Source of the DNA: Hirundichthys speculiger
Taxonomy: Eukaryota > Chordata > Actinopteri > Beloniformes > Exocoetidae
DNA: 64,000 bases
Assembly (NCBI GenBank): GCA_018398805.1
Contig: JAGFBZ010002033.1
Location: 2,255,501-2,319,500, forward strand
Reading direction: 5' to 3'
The notes beneath the pieces are model-generated. The model made no database searches, was not told where the DNA came from, and was given only the letters and a program-made list of their open reading frames with translations. A program made the translations under genes and the position numbers. This document shows positions 1 through 13,000 of the stretch, one piece after another; within the stretch, counting starts at the first letter, position 1, and the number at the start of each line of letters is the position of its first letter.

Positions 1-364
1 GCAGTATAACATGTACGCGCATACGCAAAATCTACGAAGGTACACCCACTTTGACGATCTCTCCTCTGTGCGTAGCTGACGAGAGCAAGAGATGGGAGAC
101 GCGTGTCAGCCAATCAGCGTACAGACAACCGACAACACAGTAATGTCCCGTCATAGCAGTCAATCACAGGCCTCGATATTTGTTCATGGGGCCTCCCGTG
201 TTGGCTCTTGTTGCTTCCCGAGACTCGTTCTGATGGGTTTCGCTTCAGCCTCGCGTGCTTCGTTTGAATTTTTTTCAATTTTTTTTCAAATATTTTTTTC
301 TATCAATATTTTTGAAACTTCCGCGATGTACTGAGACTGCGATTGCTGAGACCACGACGTACTG
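1..364 (-). mobile_element. Tigger-like (pogo-type) MITE, copy 1, cut by the window start
   Basis: This stretch matches, on the opposite strand, the complete 480-bp element at 39210-39689 over most of its length, including the segments around 'cagccaatcagcgtacag' and 'cccgagactcgttct'. About 100 bp of the far end lie outside the window. At the near end the outer part of the terminal repeat is missing: the copy runs from 'gaccacgacg' straight into 'tactgta'. A frame at 92-334 is also seen in the other copy but resembles no known protein. It is non-autonomous, with no transposase visible. Confidence 0.8.
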
Positions 365-904
365 TAATGTATATATGTGTGTATGTGTATACACATAAAT
401 AAATTGAATCACAAAATCACAATAGATCTTTTCAAGGAATTTTACAGCCTTCTGAGTTTGCACCCCTGAAAGCTGCTGCTGAGATGGAGCTCTCTTATCT
501 GGTTAATTAATGGTCTGCAGGTATTGTGGGCGGCACAGTCTTCAGCAGGCTGTGGAGTACATTCTCTGGAGAGAAATCGGCCTGTAATGAAGAGCACTTA
601 GACCACCTGCCAGGAGACCACAATCATGATTAAAAGTCACAAAGAGTTTCCTCAGACTAAAACAGATTTATCACACATGACTTTCTGAGATGTAGCTGGA
701 AAATAAACCTGAGGACTGTAATACTGAAAAACCTCTCCACTACACCTATGTTTAAACTGTGAAAATACAACGGAAATCACAGAATCACAGTACAAAAAGG
801 CTTTGTTCAAAGCCACGATGGTGATGACAAAATAACGAAGGAAGATTTAACTCTGGCTACAGTGGACAGCCATGTTCCAATTTACATCTTCACATCAAAC
901 CAAA
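365..904. other. no feature recognised
   Basis: A short TG/TA-rich stretch (about 365-400) follows the MITE. The rest is plain AT-rich sequence with no coding frame, repeat or RNA that I recognise. Confidence 0.5.
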
Positions 905-1206
905 AAGGGTTTCAGTTCAACTTTGGCCCGGAGTCAGTCTGTGTGGAGTTTGTGCATATCTCAAGTTCCTGCATGAGTTTTCTTCGGGTACTCCAGCACA
1001 GTCCAGAAACATGCATGCTAGGTTCATTGGTGAACTTTAATTCACCAGAGGTGTGGATGGTTGTTTGTCTTGTTTGTGTAATTTATGATGGACCAGCAGT
1101 CTATCTATCACAGATCAACTTCACAGACCACCTTCATCTAGTGACCACAATGATCACAAATATCCTGAACAGGATAAAGCAGGAGCAGAAAAGGGATGGA
1201 TGGAAT
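905..1206 (+). mobile_element. decayed fish tRNA-type SINE (mermaid/DANA-like), body and tail
   Basis: The order of landmarks follows the common fish SINE: 'gtgtggagtttg', 'ttcttcgggtactcc', 'cacagtccagaaacatgc', 'atggttgtttgtct', then 'cctgaacaggataaa' and a 'ggatggatgg' tail. The middle is diverged and the tRNA-like head is poor. A 116-codon open frame across it (862-1212) is an accident of the repeat. Confidence 0.75.
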
Positions 1207-2328
1207 TATTAAATCAAAATATTTCATATTTTATTTCCACTTCATTTTAGTTGTTACTGTATACCAATAAAGCTGAATGGTAAAGCTTTTACCACTTTAT
1301 GTTTCCTTTCCTCCTCTCAACACTTAAGACTTTCCAGCATAGAGGATACCAAGCAATAAGCATTTCAGATGTTATTTTTGCCCATTCTTGTAAACATGTC
1401 TAAACACCGAGCAGATCTGAACCCTGCGTTGGATGGTTCTGCTGATGTAATTTAATCACTTACTCTTCAAAAGGAAACAACAGAGGTTGGTACAAAACGG
1501 TCAAGGGAGCGCTATCATGTGTTTTAATGTTCAGCCCAGTGCAGAGGATCATTCCAAAAAAAAAAAAAAAAGGACACCAGAAATGTCTCATGACATGTGT
1601 AGCCCTGGGGTGTCAAGGCATGTGGAAAAGAAACTCCACTGTTGGTCCTGAAAAATGCAACTGTTATGTGGGACTGGTTGTGACTGCTGCACCTCTTTGA
1701 TGATTCATTTCTGTTTCCTGGGTAACAGCCACCATGGGAGGATAGGGGAATGGGATCTCAGCTGTCTTGAGGGTCTACAGAACAGAAGTGGTGAGGCAAG
1801 GCATCTGGTTTAACAGTTTCAAGTGTGATTTATGCTTCAGTGTAGGAAGCAGATATGTAGTCTATGTACAGGACCTACATTGTAGCTGCTGTTTTTAACT
1901 TGTTCATTGCTGTTTGAGGGCTTAGTAATTACCACTAAATGCACATTTGTTGTGGTCCAAACGGTCATAAAACGGGGTGAGAAGAGGCACGGGGTGAGGC
2001 ACGCACTTCTCCTGCCTAACGTTAGGGGGCACTAGTGAGCACAGGGATTCTTCTTCATGCGCCGCTTTTACTAGGAGCGGCATGGACTTCATTTATAAGT
2101 AAACGTAAGACCATAATAACTTTTTTTGTAAATGGGCTTTTTTGTGCGCTACAGTTTGTATGTGTAAAGCATTTATATGTGAATGACGATAGGAGGTTTT
2201 AAACATAAAGAGTTAACTGCTGCCAATCAAATGGTGAATAAGTTGTTCTGGAGGGTTCATATGCTTGTAAATCTGACTGATGAAGTCAGTGCCTCACCAG
2301 CCATGAATCTCACCACATGTCACTGATA
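1207..2328. other. no gene recognised
   Basis: Plain AT-rich DNA with an A tract at 1556-1571. A GC-richer patch near 1975-2090 contains 'acggggtgag' and 'cggggtgagg' close together. No family assigned. Confidence 0.4.
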
Positions 2329-2330
2329 TA

Positions 2331-2696
2331 CAGTCATGGAAAAAATTATTAGACCACCATTTTTTCTTCACTTTCTTGTTCATTTTAATACCTGGTACCA
2401 CTAAACGTCATCATGTGACTAAAACAGACAAAAAAGAAAACACTGAATGTATAAAAGCAGTGTTTTTGGCAGTACAACGCCATAGCTATTGATGTAAAAA
2501 CTTAAGTGATTTAGGTTATAATCAAGAAAACCATGGAAAATGGTAAGATATCAGCTCTTAAATAAAACTCTTATGAGCAATCTTTGTGGTTATCGTTATG
2601 TTTGTCCAAACAAATGTACCTTTAGTTTGTACCAGGCATTAAAATGAACAAGAAACTGAAGAAACAAGGGTGATCTAATAATTTTTTCCATGACTG
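2331..2696. mobile_element. Tc1/mariner-type MITE with long terminal inverted repeats
   Basis: The element starts 'cagtcatggaaaaaattatt' and ends with the reverse complement, 'attttttccatgactg'. The inverted repeats extend about 60-80 bp inward with mismatches ('cttgttcattttaatacctgg' against 'ccaggcattaaaatgaacaag', quoted in part). TA dinucleotides flank both ends (2329-2330 and 2697-2698), the Tc1/mariner target duplication. At 366 bp it has no transposase. It abuts a (TA)n run at 2697-2720. Confidence 0.85.
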
Positions 2697-2720
2697 TATA
2701 TATATATATATATATATATG
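2697..2720. repeat. (TA)n microsatellite
   Basis: About 11 TA units beginning at the TA target duplication of the preceding MITE, so the repeat may have grown from the duplicated site. Confidence 0.9.
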
Positions 2721-2879
2721 TATTTTTTTATTTTTTTTTTTAAATCTTATTTAGAAAGTTTGTATAGGACAAACATGTGATTCTTCATCAATTTTACAAG
2801 GTCTCCATTCAGGGTCGAGCCCTCTCTCTAAGAAGAACCTTCACGTATGAAGCTTCAGATCTGGAACAGTAACCTTGAC

Positions 2880-4549
2880 CAGAGGCGGTCCTGGCTACTT
2901 TTGCGCCCTGGGCGAACCAACCATCCAAACGCCCCCCCAACATCAACGTACAAACACAAGATTGTATTACATTTTTTATATTTTTTAAATAAATATTTAA
3001 TTGAACAACAACACAAAGAACAATACATACTAAAAGATAAATGAATGAAATAAAGAATATAAACACCAAAGTCAGCCGGTACCTCGCTCTTCTGCAAACC
3101 TCTGCAAACCAGCTGTGTCCGAATTCTGTCAGTCAGAACTGAAGGCCAATTATCAGGGTCAGTAAACAGAGGCTCATCCTCAGGCACAGGATTTGGTGGA
3201 GATTTTGGTTGAAGCATTTCTAATAAAGAGCACATGGTATTGTCATTAGTATATATTTGTTATTGACAGCATTTATAGTGTTTACAAAAGTACAAAGTTA
3301 TGCAAGAATGCACACACACACATACACCCCTTCAATGGCTGCAGAGGTAGATGGCTCTTCATTTGGGCCGGTGGGAGCTGCTCCAAAATATTTCAGAAGT
3401 GCCCCTGAATTTACAATTAAGATACAATATGGAAGTTAGATCACACTTAAAATGCATCAGTTACCCAATTAAAATAAACCATAATAATGCACTAATTATT
3501 ATCATTTGTTAACATCCTATCAACTAAGTATAACACACTACAAATTATTCAAAAGGCTACGGTATATCACATAAAGCTTACAAAACGTCATGTCAGTGTA
3601 TATTGACATGAATGTTATTTAAGTTATTTAAGTTAGCATTTATTTAAGTTAGACCCACGTATAGCATTAAAAATTCCACAGTCAGGGCGTACTGTTGTTT
3701 ACCAAATTCCCAGACTAATAAGCATGTGTGAACTTGCACTTGTGTTGTAAACACAAACTAGCCTTCCGGTGAAATGCTAGCTGCTAGTTCAGCAAAGCTA
3801 AAAAACAAATACAGTCGTCTTCTGTGGCTAAGCAGCAACATATTAGCAAGAGGATAATACATAGCGTATAGGCTACTGTTTCATTACATGCCAAACGTCA
3901 CTCATGGAGACCTGCATTACCTTTATCTTTTAAACCTTTCCCCTCTTCTTCTTTCCTTCTCTTCCTGAACTGGGCACCTGATGGTTTTTTTGGTCGTTTG
4001 TCCATGATGCAGCACTCTTGACTCGAATCAACATCATCACCTTTTCCGATCCGTCAATCACCCAGAGTCAAGATTGACGTGATGTAAACAAATAGATGTT
4101 GATGCAGACACAGATTCCTGTTTTCTTTTGTTTTGTTTTTTTTTGGTTTGGCTGTTTTTTTTACATAGATATTTATTGGGTTATGTCATAACTCAATAAA
4201 AGTTAATAATATCTATATTAATTTCATGAATGAAATTCAATTTATTTGGAAGTAGCAGTTTGTATTGTGTGGCCTGGGTTCAGTCTAACCTGCTCACAAC
4301 CTCCCGTCTCCCCCCTGCCTTTTCTTCTGACACAAACAATGTTTATACATTACTCTCAGCAGCAAGTTGACATGATAGTAGGGGCGCCCCAGTGCCTACT
4401 CTACTAACGTGACGTGGAAATGAGGGGTATTAATCTAGAAAACTAGCAATTTTTTTTTTTTTTTTTTCTTTTGAGAACGCTTGTGCGCCCCCAAATAGAT
4501 TGCGCCCTGGGCGGATGGCCCACATTGCCCATAGCAAAAACCGCCCCTG
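2880..4549 (-). mobile_element. hAT-superfamily DNA transposon, internally deleted
   Basis: Ends are 'cagaggcggt' and the reverse complement of 'caggggcggt', followed inward by matching 'gcgccctgggcg' on both sides. The flanks are 'accttgac' (2872-2879) and 'accttgat' (4550-4557), an 8-bp target duplication with one mismatch, which is the hAT signature. The minus strand holds exon-like pieces of a transposase N-terminus (separate entry). The zinc-finger remainder and catalytic domains are absent, so this 1,670-bp copy cannot move itself. A pyrimidine-rich block with a T tract lies at about 4120-4160 and a second T tract at 4449-4467. Confidence 0.85.
3083..4005 (-). pseudogene. hAT transposase N-terminal exon remnants (ZMYM-type family)
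   Basis: Three coding-like blocks lie in order on the minus strand. Block 1 (4005-3921) begins with ATG and encodes MDKRPKKPSGAQFRKRRKEE, typical of the start of this hAT transposase group, and ends at a GT donor (AAAG|gtaatg). Block 2 (about 3405-3330) follows an AG acceptor and encodes ALLKYFGAAPTGPNEEPSTS. Block 3 (about 3219-3083) encodes a stretch with DPDNWPSVLTDRIRTQLV, which resembles the conserved 'D..NWP' segment upstream of the zinc-finger region, and ends at GAG|gtaccg. Joining block 1 to block 2 keeps phase; block 2 to block 3 does not join cleanly. No catalytic region remains. Family assignment is from recall of the motif order. Confidence 0.65.
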
Positions 4550-4557
4550 ACCTTGAT

Positions 4558-6243
4558 TGAAGAATGACCTCGTCTCACCAAGGACAATGGTTGTTGAGGC
4601 TGGAAAGAGTCTGGAGTGAGGTCATAATCCTGGAGTGGTTTGATGATTTGGTAAGCAGTGATTAGTGATGATATTTGTTCTGTTAAATTATATAATTGTA
4701 TTTGAGAAGTTAGTTTGCAAAAATTGATGCCTCAGTTGGTGAAGGCCTTCTACTGTGTCTACTCTGTCCGCGAGTATGGTCAGATTGTTCTGTCAACAAA
4801 GGACTGATAACAAAACAAATTTTAAGGGAATTTATTGGCAAGTTCAGGAAAGTTTTGATGCATGGAGCAGGAAATCTGAGACTGATAATTGGCATTTAAT
4901 GATGAAGTGATGCCACTGAGACACAGAAACCATGTGGTTAACAGACTGGAAGGAGCAAAGGGGGGGGAAAAAACTACAAGGATCAAATATCGGAAACTTA
5001 ATTTGAGCCTTCAGTGTTACCCAACTGGGAGAACACACACCAAGGGCATAGGCTTTGTCCCCACAGTGATATACACAATGAAAAATACATTTTCTTGCAC
5101 ATTTATTGACAAAGTACAGACTTGTGTCCCTCTTTGCTTCTCAAAGATTTAGCATTTGTGGACACTGCCTTTAAGCCAAATCATGATTACAGTTACCTCC
5201 ACTAAATGACATCATTTTTTATAATATTGCACAATATTTATTATATTGCACACAAATCCTTTGCTTATGGCCTGTCATTCCTTCAAAACAGGAAACATTA
5301 GCTCTGTAAAATCATACCAGTGATGTGTTGCAGGCAAATATGCTGACAGCACACAGCGCAAAAAATACTGAGGGTGAATAATGCACTTACAAATGACAGA
5401 GAAAAGTCAAAATCAGGAAATATTCACAAAAAACCCAGTTGGGATATATATGAAGCTTTGATTATAATCAGCTTTTTAGAGTGTGCTGCAACAGTGCACA
5501 GGAAGATGTTGGATCTAATTTAGGCTAAAACATTTCACCCAGCCATGTTCCACAATCATAGCTGCTGATCTGCAGGTTTTTTTGTTTCCTTTGTCTCCAG
5601 GAACCAAAGCAGTATTAATTCTGCCTTTAGAAAGTGAATAAAGCCTAAACAGCAGTATACCAGCCTCTAGCGAGACATTTTCTAACAGTTTTATGAAAGT
5701 TTTTCAATAATATAGCAAGACACCACAAAGGACTTGGTTTCATCTCATTAGGAATATTACCTTTGGTGTAATAATCGTGTCTGTTAGCTTGCTTACTGTG
5801 ACAAAGATAGTAGGACTTGCTGAAGTGTAAAGTTTTGTGTCTTCATAACAGTCTATGCTCCAGTCAGTATCTGATTATTTTCATCCTATCATTTGCTTAC
5901 CTGCTAGCTCAAAGGCTGGATACATTAATGTCACCCCATTTGAGTTCAGTCACAAGTTTTCTTTTGTATAATTGACCAAAAATGGCACATTTCTTTTTCT
6001 TTACAATAAGCTGAACAGATTTATAAATTAGTTTCCCCAAACTAAAAAGAAATCTGAGAAATTACAAATTAGAGTGTATTCATCAGTAGTTTTGTAGTCA
6101 GCAATACCTCACTTTCACCACAACTTTCAATCAGTAACTGTTGACTATATATTACGTGACCTTCAACAGATGAACATTGGAGCACTGTCAAGATTTTGTG
6201 GGAAATGTCGCCGATCTGAATTTCAAGAGAGAAAAAATACCCA
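4558..6243. other. no feature recognised
   Basis: Plain AT-rich DNA. Short open frames around 4710-5150 have no recognisable motif and overlap each other on both strands. No repeat was identified. Confidence 0.4.
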
Positions 6244-6506
6244 CACATCCATCATCTAGAACCTGTCTCAATTATCTTAGCCTGGTCACAAACAAACAAC
6301 CTCCTCATGTGCTCACTTTCTACAGGGCAATTTAAAATCACCAGTGAGCCTGACGTACATGGTTTTGGACTGTGGGAAGAAAAGGAGTACCAGTAGACAG
6401 CCCACAGAGCCAACCTGAAAACATAAAGGCCTCGGCCCAGATCCAGACCAGGACCCTTCTAACTATGAGGCAACAGTGCTAACAACCAAGCCATCATGCT
6501 GCCCAA
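6244..6506 (-). mobile_element. fish tRNA-type SINE, nearly full length
   Basis: Read on the minus strand, it runs from a tRNA-like head ('atggcttggttgttagc' with 'gggtcctggtctgg' in the B-box position) through 'ggttggctctgtgggctgtc', 'cccacagtccaaaacc' and 'ttgtttgtgacc' to a 'gatggatgtgt' tail. Divergence is high, so this is an old copy of the same family as 905-1206 and 18774-20040. Confidence 0.75.
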
Positions 6507-9500
6507 GCAAAAATATGAGCAACACCTATGTTCCAGAACATTCAGAATATAGGTGTTGCATGTTTTTTTCCATGTCTTCATGTGAACCTAAAGTCACCAA
6601 CAAAGTATTTAAGGAGTAAGTCGGACGATGAAAGACACTGAAACAGGGGCTTTCATCTTTTGTGCCGTATGTTTTCACATTTGTGCACGCAAAAGTCCTT
6701 TAAGTTAAGTTTATTTGATAAAGATAACTGGTCATGGTTATTTAAACCCTCTTTACTGTAGAATGTGCCTCAGTCTTTATCAGCTGTGCCCCAGTAAAAT
6801 TTCACATGAGTTTTTAAAGGGCGGCAAGGCAGTCTTATGGTTAGGGAAATAATTAAATGTCACAATTGTAGCCATGTTCTGCACTTCTGCACTTCTACAG
6901 AAAGTCTAAATGTGGCTCTGACTGTCCATCTGGTGTCGGAATATTTGCAAAGGTTATCTTAATATGACTTAATTTTAACCGGCATTTTAACTGTACATCA
7001 GGGTTCATGATACAAGCAAAGATGTAAAACAAGCTGATAATGGAGTAAGAAGAAAACATTGATGTCTTGGACACATCTCTTATGATTATATTATCTCTGC
7101 ACTTTTTATGTGCAGTCCATTGAAAGTCATGTCGATGAATGAGTTGTTATTCACATCACATGTTTCTAATGTGAATAAAGTTTACATTGTAAAACTCCCC
7201 GGTATTCAGAATTTGCATTTCCAGTTTTCACCACGTTGTTTTTCTGGCAAAAAGCACAGAACATGTGGTCTCTCAGTCTTTTCCCAAATGTCTCACTGGG
7301 TAAAGGTGCTGCTCCCAGCTAAAAGCTGTAATATCTTTCACACCTGCCAAGTGTGGCCAATAACTGCGTGACTTTCAGGCTCATCAGTCTGGCAGACAGT
7401 AAATCAGCGCGGCCTCCTGCAGAAAGCCTGAAGCATTGCTGCATGGCACAGACAGCGCTAACGCTTGTGATCCTGCAGGCTTCCCCCTCTGACAGAGATG
7501 AGCTCGTATTTAACTGAAAACAATTGGGTACGTTCACTTTTTCTCTCCCAAAGTGCTTTGCAAAAATGCTAAAAGGTGTTTTGATCACTTTAGATGCAGG
7601 AACAGAAGACAAGCATATACCTTCCATCCACAAGGACTTCGTTCGGGCTCTCTGAAAAGGCTGTATGATTTGAATGCAGCTCCTCAGGTTGTCTTTTGTC
7701 AAAGCATTAGGGAAAAGCTGACACACATTACTTGTTTTTCTACTGCTGCAATTTTATGTGTATTTGTTAAAAGCTTACACTGATGTTCCCTTGTCTGTTT
7801 GTGTGAGTGCATGCTCTAAGTGGATTTCTGACTGAGCCAAATGCTTGAGCCTGCAATGAAAAAATTTTATGGCTTCAGACGGACAGATGTTCTTTTTCAG
7901 ATAAGGATCTCAGCGTGGAACTTGGCTGTGAGAACAAATCTGTCTCCTGTGATTATGGTCGGTACCTGGGGAACTCTTGGTCCACGTACAGCCGAGACCC
8001 AGCTGATTGGAATCACACGGAGTAAATGATTAATGCGTATATGATGGTTTCTATTTTTGTACGAACCACTGTGGCTATTTGAAGCAAAAATATGTGAGGA
8101 CACATCATCTTATAGCCTTGTTTTTGCTGCAAGTTTTAACATCCACTGAGATAAGCGAGAGAAGGGATTCTGTCAGATGTCTGAATAGAGGCTATTTTTG
8201 AAAAAGAGAAACTACAGAGCCACGTTTAATCGCTGTCGTCTCAGCTAAATCGTAGCAACTGGGAGAATTGGACGTGAACGTGTGATTACGGACGGCAGCA
8301 GCAGAGATGTGACTGAAACACTCAACAGACATCAGGCCCAGCGGTCATAAAAAGCAGTTGGAGTGACACCAGCTTAATAAAACCCCTTCACTTATCTGCA
8401 CACAAACACACAAACTGTTTGGTATCCATCACTCCTTGACTGACAGCTTCAGGACCTCTTTGAGTGAGAGCAGCTGCTTTTTTTGATAGCTGGAGGGGAT
8501 AAAGGTGAGGGTTTCAAAAATCTTTTCAGACGTCAGCTGACAAGCCGACCACCACATTGTGATGCATGGAGGAGGGAGCCTTAATGTGACTAACAGCCTC
8601 AGGTTTTGGCTCTCACAGGAGGCTGCAAGGCTAAACTGTGATATAAATGCAGAGAGAACAGAAAATCTCATTGTGGAGAGAAAATCTATTTATCTGCGAG
8701 AGCACTGCATGGCCCCAAACGAGACCATTCTCCAACTCAATAATAGGCTACAGTGATTATCCTATAAACTGAAGGCAGTGATTGATATGAAATGGTAATG
8801 CTTGAGAAGATGGACAATTTAAAATAAAAATAAAAATCTGAGCACGATTTGAAAATAGAAATGAGCAGCCATATCCATTACAGTATGTTATGTATTTATG
8901 TGTTGAGGTGCAGAGAAAACATTTTGGAGGCATCCAGAAAACATCCTCAGGTCTTTCTTTAATCATTTTTGTCAAAACTCTAGTGTTTTAAAATAGGTAA
9001 AACTTTTACTTGCTTACATGGCAGCAGCTTAATACATTAAGGCATGTGTGAAGTTCAAACCAGCCTTCAGAAAGGGTAGAAAACCTGTTTAAATGGCTTG
9101 TAATGTGGTATGGTTTTTGGTGACAGATGTACTGCTCTGTGTATTTACTGGGATGTTCACACACCACCTTAAGGGTTTGCAGAGAACGGTGGGAGGTGAG
9201 GGGGAGAAGCAAAAAGAGAAAATATGCAGTGAGTAGCAGTTCTCTGGGCAAAAACGTGCTGATGCCAGATGTAAGAGGCAAATGGCCAGACTGGTTTGAC
9301 ACGAAAGAAAGGCAAAAGTATCACGCCGAAGATCAACTCTTAATGCACAACATGACAAACCTCGCAGCAGATGGCTACAGCAGCTGAAGACCACACTGAG
9401 TGCCACTCCTGTTGGCTCAGAACAGGGAAACTGAGCCTGCATTTTGCAAGGGCCCACCAGAATTTGACAAAATTAAAGACTATTCAGACATTGCCTTGCC

Positions 9501-9599
9501 AGAAAAGTCTGCTTAATTTCTGCTGTGACATTCAGATCACAGATCTGAGACTAAACAACATGAAAGCATGGATCTATCCTACCTTATACTAACAGCTCT
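6507..9599. other. no feature recognised
   Basis: More than 3 kb without a supportable gene or repeat. The longest frames (7319-7726 minus, 9089-9457 minus) overlap other frames and carry no motif I know. A weak AT-rich stretch with an 'aaataaaaataaaaat' run lies at about 8820-8836. Confidence 0.4.
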
Positions 9600-9970
9600 G
9601 GCTGGTGCAGTACAAAAGTGTTGGGGAATTATTTTCCTGGCTCACTGATCCTGTCCATGTCTGTGCCTACATGACCACAGGGTACCCATCCTCTGAGGGG
9701 CTATTTCCAACAAGATAATGTACCATGTCACAGACCTTAAATTTTAAGCTGGTTTCTTGGAACATGCCATTTAGATCGCTGAACTCAAATAGCCTCTGCA
9801 GTCAGTTGATCTCAATTTAATAGAGTAACTTTAGGATGAGGTGGAAAGATCTGCATCATGGATGTGCAGCCTATAAATGTGCAGCATTTTTTTTTTTTTT
9901 TTTTTGATCATTATGTCAGGATGGGCGCAGATAGGTGTTGTCTTCAGCTCCTTTATGAATCTGTGCCACA
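9600..9970 (+). pseudogene. Tc1-like transposase relic, C-terminal half
   Basis: The DNA follows the C-terminal half of a fish Tc1 transposase. 'GYFQQDNVPCHR' is encoded around 9700-9730 and holds the second catalytic Asp (GAT, 9714-9716). 'QSVDLNLIE' is encoded at 9799-9825 and holds the third catalytic residue, Glu (GAG, 9823-9825), followed at once by TAA and then TAG where the family has His and Trp. The spacing between the two residues is 109 nt instead of the 105 nt expected for DD34E, so there is an indel. 'catcatggatgtgcagcc' (9855-9872) and 'gaatctgtgccacagg' (9957-9972) continue the match, with a T tract at about 9888-9905 between them. Clearly dead. Confidence 0.75.
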
Positions 9971-9971
9971 G

Positions 9972-10013
9972 GGGTACCATCTGGACAGATCGCCAGTTCA
10001 TCGCAGCCTCAGT
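9972..10013 (-). mobile_element. short SINE fragment
   Basis: 'ccatctggacagatcgccag' and 'tcatcgcag' match the distal part of the fish SINE ('ctggcgacctgtccagg' on the other strand). About 40 bp remain, appended to the Tc1 relic. Confidence 0.5.
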
Positions 10014-13000
10014 CTCCAGATATCCCTAAATTGCAATTAAAAGGAAGGGTTGTATAACACAATTTTAACAATGCTTCTGTCTGTTCTGTCCAACTGACCA
10101 ACTTGAGATTTAAGTAGCTTCCATAATTTTAGAAAGATTTTCTACCTTTTATGCCTCTTTATGATCCTACTAGGCTTACATTCTTATGGAGAGATTCATT
10201 TTCATACTCATCAAACTCTTCAGTGACTCCTTGTGCCCCATGGATGGGGGTCAGTGTCCTCAATGATGAGACCATTCCTGTCAGGATACAAATGTTTAAT
10301 CACGGGATGGAATCGACTACTCAGAACAAATTTGTATTGATTACCAGTGACCCTTTCCTCTAAGGCATCAGTGGATCCAAACAGTGTCAGCAAAATGCTC
10401 TTATCAGCATAACAGAACCACTGGATTCCCTCCTTGTAAGTCTACTTTGCATTTTTTTTTCTTTGATTTTTGACCTATTTGTACATCTTTCAAGAGGTGG
10501 ATCTGTACTTTGGTCATCAGTGGCATATTTTAAAGTCAAGTAATTCCGCCGAACAAATGTACACAGACGTGACAGCTAGAGAATTGCAGTCAGAACTGGG
10601 ACTGTGCAGAGCAAGAGCTGAACTTTGATGTATAGATGCAGCACCGGGATCATGACCTGCTCTGCTGCCACTAATCAATGCTCACCTCATCCTTCAACAT
10701 TTCTTGTAAGTGCAGCGAGCGTGCCAGTTAAATCTGACAACTTGGTGTATGTGGATGCCAGGATAGCTCAAATTCATGTCTGTGCTTTTTTTGCCTGTTT
10801 AAATGAGAGATAAGTCTTGGTGACCCAGTGCAGGCGCTTTTAATGATCCCAGTTTTATGGTGCTGCATGAAGCATGACGTTAAAGATGCATGACAAGACT
10901 GCTGAGGAGGCAGAAGGATATGGCGCACTGCTTCGAAACACCATCTCATTTCCTAATGACAGCCATTGTGAGCTCCTCCCAGTTGTTCACAGAAAATTTA
11001 TGGTTCCTGCAGAATGCAGTCTGAGTTGCTTTGCATATTACCCATCAGCCCTGGGGACAGCCATATAGATCATTGGTTTGCTCAGTGGCTTGTAACTGGA
11101 GGAACTATGCAGGTGAAAACAAGAGAGGACAGAGCACTTTAAAAGTTTTATTTTAAAGTTTCTCTCCCCGCAAGGCAGAGGAGACGCTTGACTTGACTGA
11201 TGGTAGAGAACTCAACAGTGAAATGTCAGTCAAACCTCAAAGGCAATTTATCAATACATTAAGTGAAGTGGAAAAGAATGTGATTTTACAAGCATAGTTG
11301 TGTTTATTAAAATTGTGACTTAATTCAAACATTTTCTTTTTGTTCTTTCTTTAGCAAAATATTATCTGTTGTCATGGGGTTCGAAACAATGATCTCTCAG
11401 TCCAATGAAGGGATATTTGCCTTTTAAAGATCAGTCATTAAACAGTAACAATTAGAGTTAATCTTGTAATTAAACTGCAGCATAATTCTCTAACCTATAT
11501 GCCACTGCCACCCTCAAAGACAGCCACGGCAAAGTGAGGATTAGAAGTTATCCTGTAGCTTTATAGACGAGGCGATTTCCTCATTTATCCTATCAGATAG
11601 GTTCTCTCAGTACAAACAGTACCATTTTAGATGAAGCAGCACTCTTTGAGTCATTAAGTCCTCTCTGTGCGTCAGCATGTGAAGATCACTTCAGAATTAT
11701 CAGAAAGGATACATCATCATGTTGGACTGAGAACAATTTCCTGACACGGAAAGGAAAAAGCTTCTCATTACACTGCTGTGACAGTCTGTGCGTCATACTT
11801 CAGTTAGACAACTCTCTCTACATCTACTTACCCTGTGTGCTGTATTCATTTGTATTTCTATGAGAAAAATAATAAGTTTTATAAAAAGACTGTGGCTCTC
11901 TTTTATGCTGTTTAAGAATCCTTTATTTATAATCTTTGGCAAAATATCTCATAAAGAATAAACATAATTAAGTAAGAAAAAGACTGTACTGGTTTTCCAT
12001 CATATTGTCATGAAAGTAGCTCCTTTATTTACATGATAAAAATCAGTTCCACCAAAATTCTTGCCATTTTGTAGAATTACAGCATGCTTCAACATTTCCA
12101 AAGGTCTTTAGATGGTGTTTCTATGACCCTTTCAGTCTAATGGGTTTCTCTGGATGAGCTGTAGATGGCCTCAAGCTCTCCAGTGGGCCAAAGCTGTTAT
12201 GATGAATGCTTTTACCATTCTCCCTTTAGACTTGACTTTTTAAGAGGTCAAGGCTGTGGCCTTTGAATGATAAAGTATTAAGTTGCAGTTTATGCTACAG
12301 AGTTATAATTGGCTGCTGCAGTTTATACAGTATGTCGGAGGATTTGTGTTCCCAAAGCAACGTGGGCCACTTAGAGGTTTCTGAATTGCAAATACATAAT
12401 TTATGGTATGTATTCGAAAGACTAAATTCAGATACAGTAGATGGCTTGTTTAACATGGCTTGAACAACAACCAAACAAGATTTGGATTTATGCATTACTT
12501 CAGAAGTACACGGAACAGACTCCAGCTGATGGACAGCAGAGAAGAAATAAAAGCAGAAAAAGAAATTCAGGTAGTGGCAGTGCAGAAACCCATTCAGGAG
12601 ACTGAAGCTGACACATTGTGGTGGACCCTTTTGTCTGTTTCATGATTCTTGCATTTGGGTTAGTTTTAGGAATTGTAAAGTTATGTTTAGCTAATGAACA
12701 TGTGATTTAAAATAGGTCCTTTTCACATTACTGAACATGTTAGAAAGCAAAACATCTCACATCTGTAGCTTCCTCTTCTTTTTTTTGGTCTACCAGGCTA
12801 ACAGGTCCCACAAAGACTGACACCATTGTCTTCGAACATTTTACATAGGTCAACCGAGAAAATGTTGTTTTACACCCTTGTTCACACCTACGTGTTGGAA
12901 AGCATCAGCAGCGTTGTTGCCTATGGACTTTAAATGGAGTAACATCAAGCAAACTTAAAAGTGGGTCCGTTGCATCACACTAGAAGCACTGCTCCAGTCA

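Noticed and set aside
92..334. 80-codon frame shared with the MITE copy at 39250-39486 as a candidate small gene
   Set aside because: DNA similarity of the two MITE copies is enough to explain it, and indels between the copies are not codon-sized throughout.
862..1212. 116-codon open frame
   Set aside because: It reads through a decayed SINE whose landmarks are in order. No codon structure is needed to explain it.
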